DNA from: an uncultured Clostridia bacterium
GTDB taxonomy: Bacteria > Bacillota > Clostridia > Oscillospirales > Acutalibacteraceae
Direction of reading: 5' to 3'
Assembly (NCBI GenBank): GCA_947171615.1
Contig: CAMVYG010000129.1
Location: forward strand, 1-6,461
DNA length: 6,461 nt
Below, one piece after another: positions 5,452 through 6,461 of the stretch. The position numbers were made by a program, and so were the translations under genes. The notes below the pieces were generated by a model. The model saw only the letters and a list, made by a program, of their open reading frames with translations, ran no database searches and was not told the origin of the DNA. How positions within the stretch are numbered: the stretch's first letter is position 1; each line of letters begins with the position of its first letter.

Positions 5452-5457
5452 TATAAA
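5452..5457 (+). promoter_or_regulatory. Candidate -10 box of the sensor kinase gene
   Basis: TATAAA matches the sigma-A -10 consensus at 5 of 6 positions and would start transcription near 5464, just upstream of the GGAGG ribosome site at 5474-5478. No good -35 hexamer lies 16-18 bases upstream (CGCTTA at 17). That fits either an activator-dependent promoter or a chance AT-rich match. Confidence 0.35.
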
Positions 5458-5486
5458 AAGAAAGCACAGAACTGGAGGGAATGTCA

Positions 5487-6461
5487 TTGATTTCTCGGTG
5501 GTACAAAAAATCGCTATATCGTGAAATGATCTTCAAGATGGTCGTTTTTTTGATCATACCGTTTTTAATCATGATCGGCATCTTTTACGGAAAGCTCCTG
5601 CGGGACGGCGAGCAAAGCTACCGTAATGCAACAAACCTGGTGGTAGAACAGGCAGAAAGTGAACGGATCGGTTATATCACCGAGATTCTCAAGGTAGCGG
5701 ACCGGATCAGTTCCAACAGTGCGCTGAAGGGCTTTCTTCTCACCAAGTATTCCTACCGGAACTGGAATTATTATTCCGATGAGATCACCCGCATGGTATC
5801 TGGCGGACTGTCTTACGAAAACAGGATCATTCCAAAAATCTATTTTGAGAACTCAACCATTCCCCGTGGGTACAACATGTTTTATCATTTGGATGATATC
5901 TCAAGCCTGGAACCTATCGCGGCATTTATGGCCTCCTCCCGAACGGAGCAGTGGGTCACGCCTTCCATGGCCGAGGCCTATTCTGCCAAAGCTTCCTTTA
6001 CCCCCTTTTCCGACCATTACACCTATATGCGCAAGGTGTTTTCCGATCAGCATGTACTCTATCTTCTGACGCTGTCTGTAGAAAGAAAGAAAATGGATTC
6101 CTTCCTCTATCCGGATCATCAACAGGAACCTGCGGCCGCCCCTCAGATCGTCACAACTTCGGACCAGCTTTTGATAAATTACACCGGAGAACAACTGGAT
6201 ATGGATGGGATGACAGCGAACGGTTCTTATGATATCAGGACTATTTCCTTTGAGAAAATGCGGTTTCCACAGAAGATCACCTACATCTGGAAACCATCCT
6301 CTCAAAGGCAGTATTATCTGTTTGGATTTGTCCTGCTTTTGGCGTTTGGATTTTTCTCAATCTTTATCAATATTCAATTCGTCCGGCATATTTTCTCCCA
6401 AATTCTCTCCTGTATCAACAAATTTGGGGATTCTGTGAAAAACGGTTGCTACGAGCCGCTT
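5487..6461 (+). CDS. YesM-like sensor histidine kinase, N-terminal part (runs off window)
   Basis: An uninterrupted frame of 325 codons runs to the window edge. Residues 15-33 form a first membrane helix (MVVFLIIPFLIMIGIF), preceded by a basic stretch; about 34-275 form an extracytoplasmic sensor region that looks Cache-like in length and layout; 276-296 form a second helix (YYLFGFVLLLAFGFFSIFIN); 297-325 begin a HAMP-like linker ending in GDSVKNGCYEPL. This is the plan of YesM/LytS-type kinases, whose His_kinase and ATPase domains would lie beyond the edge, so kinase activity is inferred. The divergent YesN-type regulator supports the call. Start choice: GGAGG (5474-5478) is 8 bases from TTG 5487 but only 2 from ATG 5481 in the same frame; an in-frame stop lies at 5454-5456. 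The TTG has the better spacing. The ligand is unknown. Confidence 0.82.
   Translation, partial: MISRWYKKSLYREMIFKMVVFLIIPFLIMIGIFYGKLLRDGEQSYRNATNLVVEQAESERIGYITEILKVADRISSNSALKGFLLTKYSYRNWNYYSDEITRMVSGGLSYENRIIPKIYFENSTIPRGYNMFYHLDDISSLEPIAAFMASSRTEQWVTPSMAEAYSAKASFTPFSDHYTYMRKVFSDQHVLYLLTLSVERKKMDSFLYPDHQQEPAAAPQIVTTSDQLLINYTGEQLDMDGMTANGSYDIRTISFEKMRFPQKITYIWKPSSQRQYYLFGFVLLLAFGFFSIFINIQFVRHIFSQILSCINKFGDSVKNGCYEPL

Noticed and set aside
5901..6438. Minus- and plus-strand frames of 69-134 codons overlapping the kinase
   Set aside because: They are out-of-frame shadows of the open kinase frame, which has two membrane helices and a HAMP-like region.

Overview
The window looks like chromosomal DNA from a Gram-positive anaerobe of the Clostridia, perhaps a gut Oscillospiraceae or Lachnospiraceae member. 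The basis is balanced base composition, strong AGGAGG-type Shine-Dalgarno sites, TTG starts, a YesM/YesN-type two-component pair, a Firmicutes-style P-type ATPase and palindromic intergenic repeats. No species can be named from the sequence. There are no rRNA, tRNA or CRISPR features.

Layout. Positions 1-400 hold no gene: a small hairpin repeat, a 144-bp palindromic element with near-perfect terminal inverted repeats, and a perfect 40-bp palindromic terminator. Positions 401-2884 (minus) encode an 827-residue cation-transporting P-type ATPase of the CtpE/Exp7-like group, with a TTG start behind a strong ribosome binding site. A 244-bp spacer with two back-to-back promoters separates it from a plus-strand gene (3129-3779). 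That gene encodes an intracellular three-repeat ricin-type beta-trefoil fused to a lysine/alanine-rich, histone-H1-like tail. Eleven bases after its stop lies a 609-bp internally deleted IS3-family element (3791-4399) with perfect 20-bp inverted repeats, a 5' scrap of orfA and the C-terminal half of orfB. A 158-bp gene-free stretch follows.

Positions 4558-5337 (minus) encode a YesN-type response regulator (receiver plus AraC helix-turn-helix). Divergently, 5487 to the window end (plus) encodes the sensor half of a YesM-like membrane histidine kinase, cut off in its HAMP-like region. The spacer between them holds a perfect 8-2-8 palindrome and a directly repeated octamer, which are candidate control sites. 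The kinase presumably signals to the regulator, probably controlling a nutrient-uptake locus to the right of the window.

No complete new multi-gene system is evident. The most unusual object is the trefoil/H1-like-tail fusion protein. Next are the IS3 deletion derivative, which still has intact ends, and the palindromic element near the left edge.
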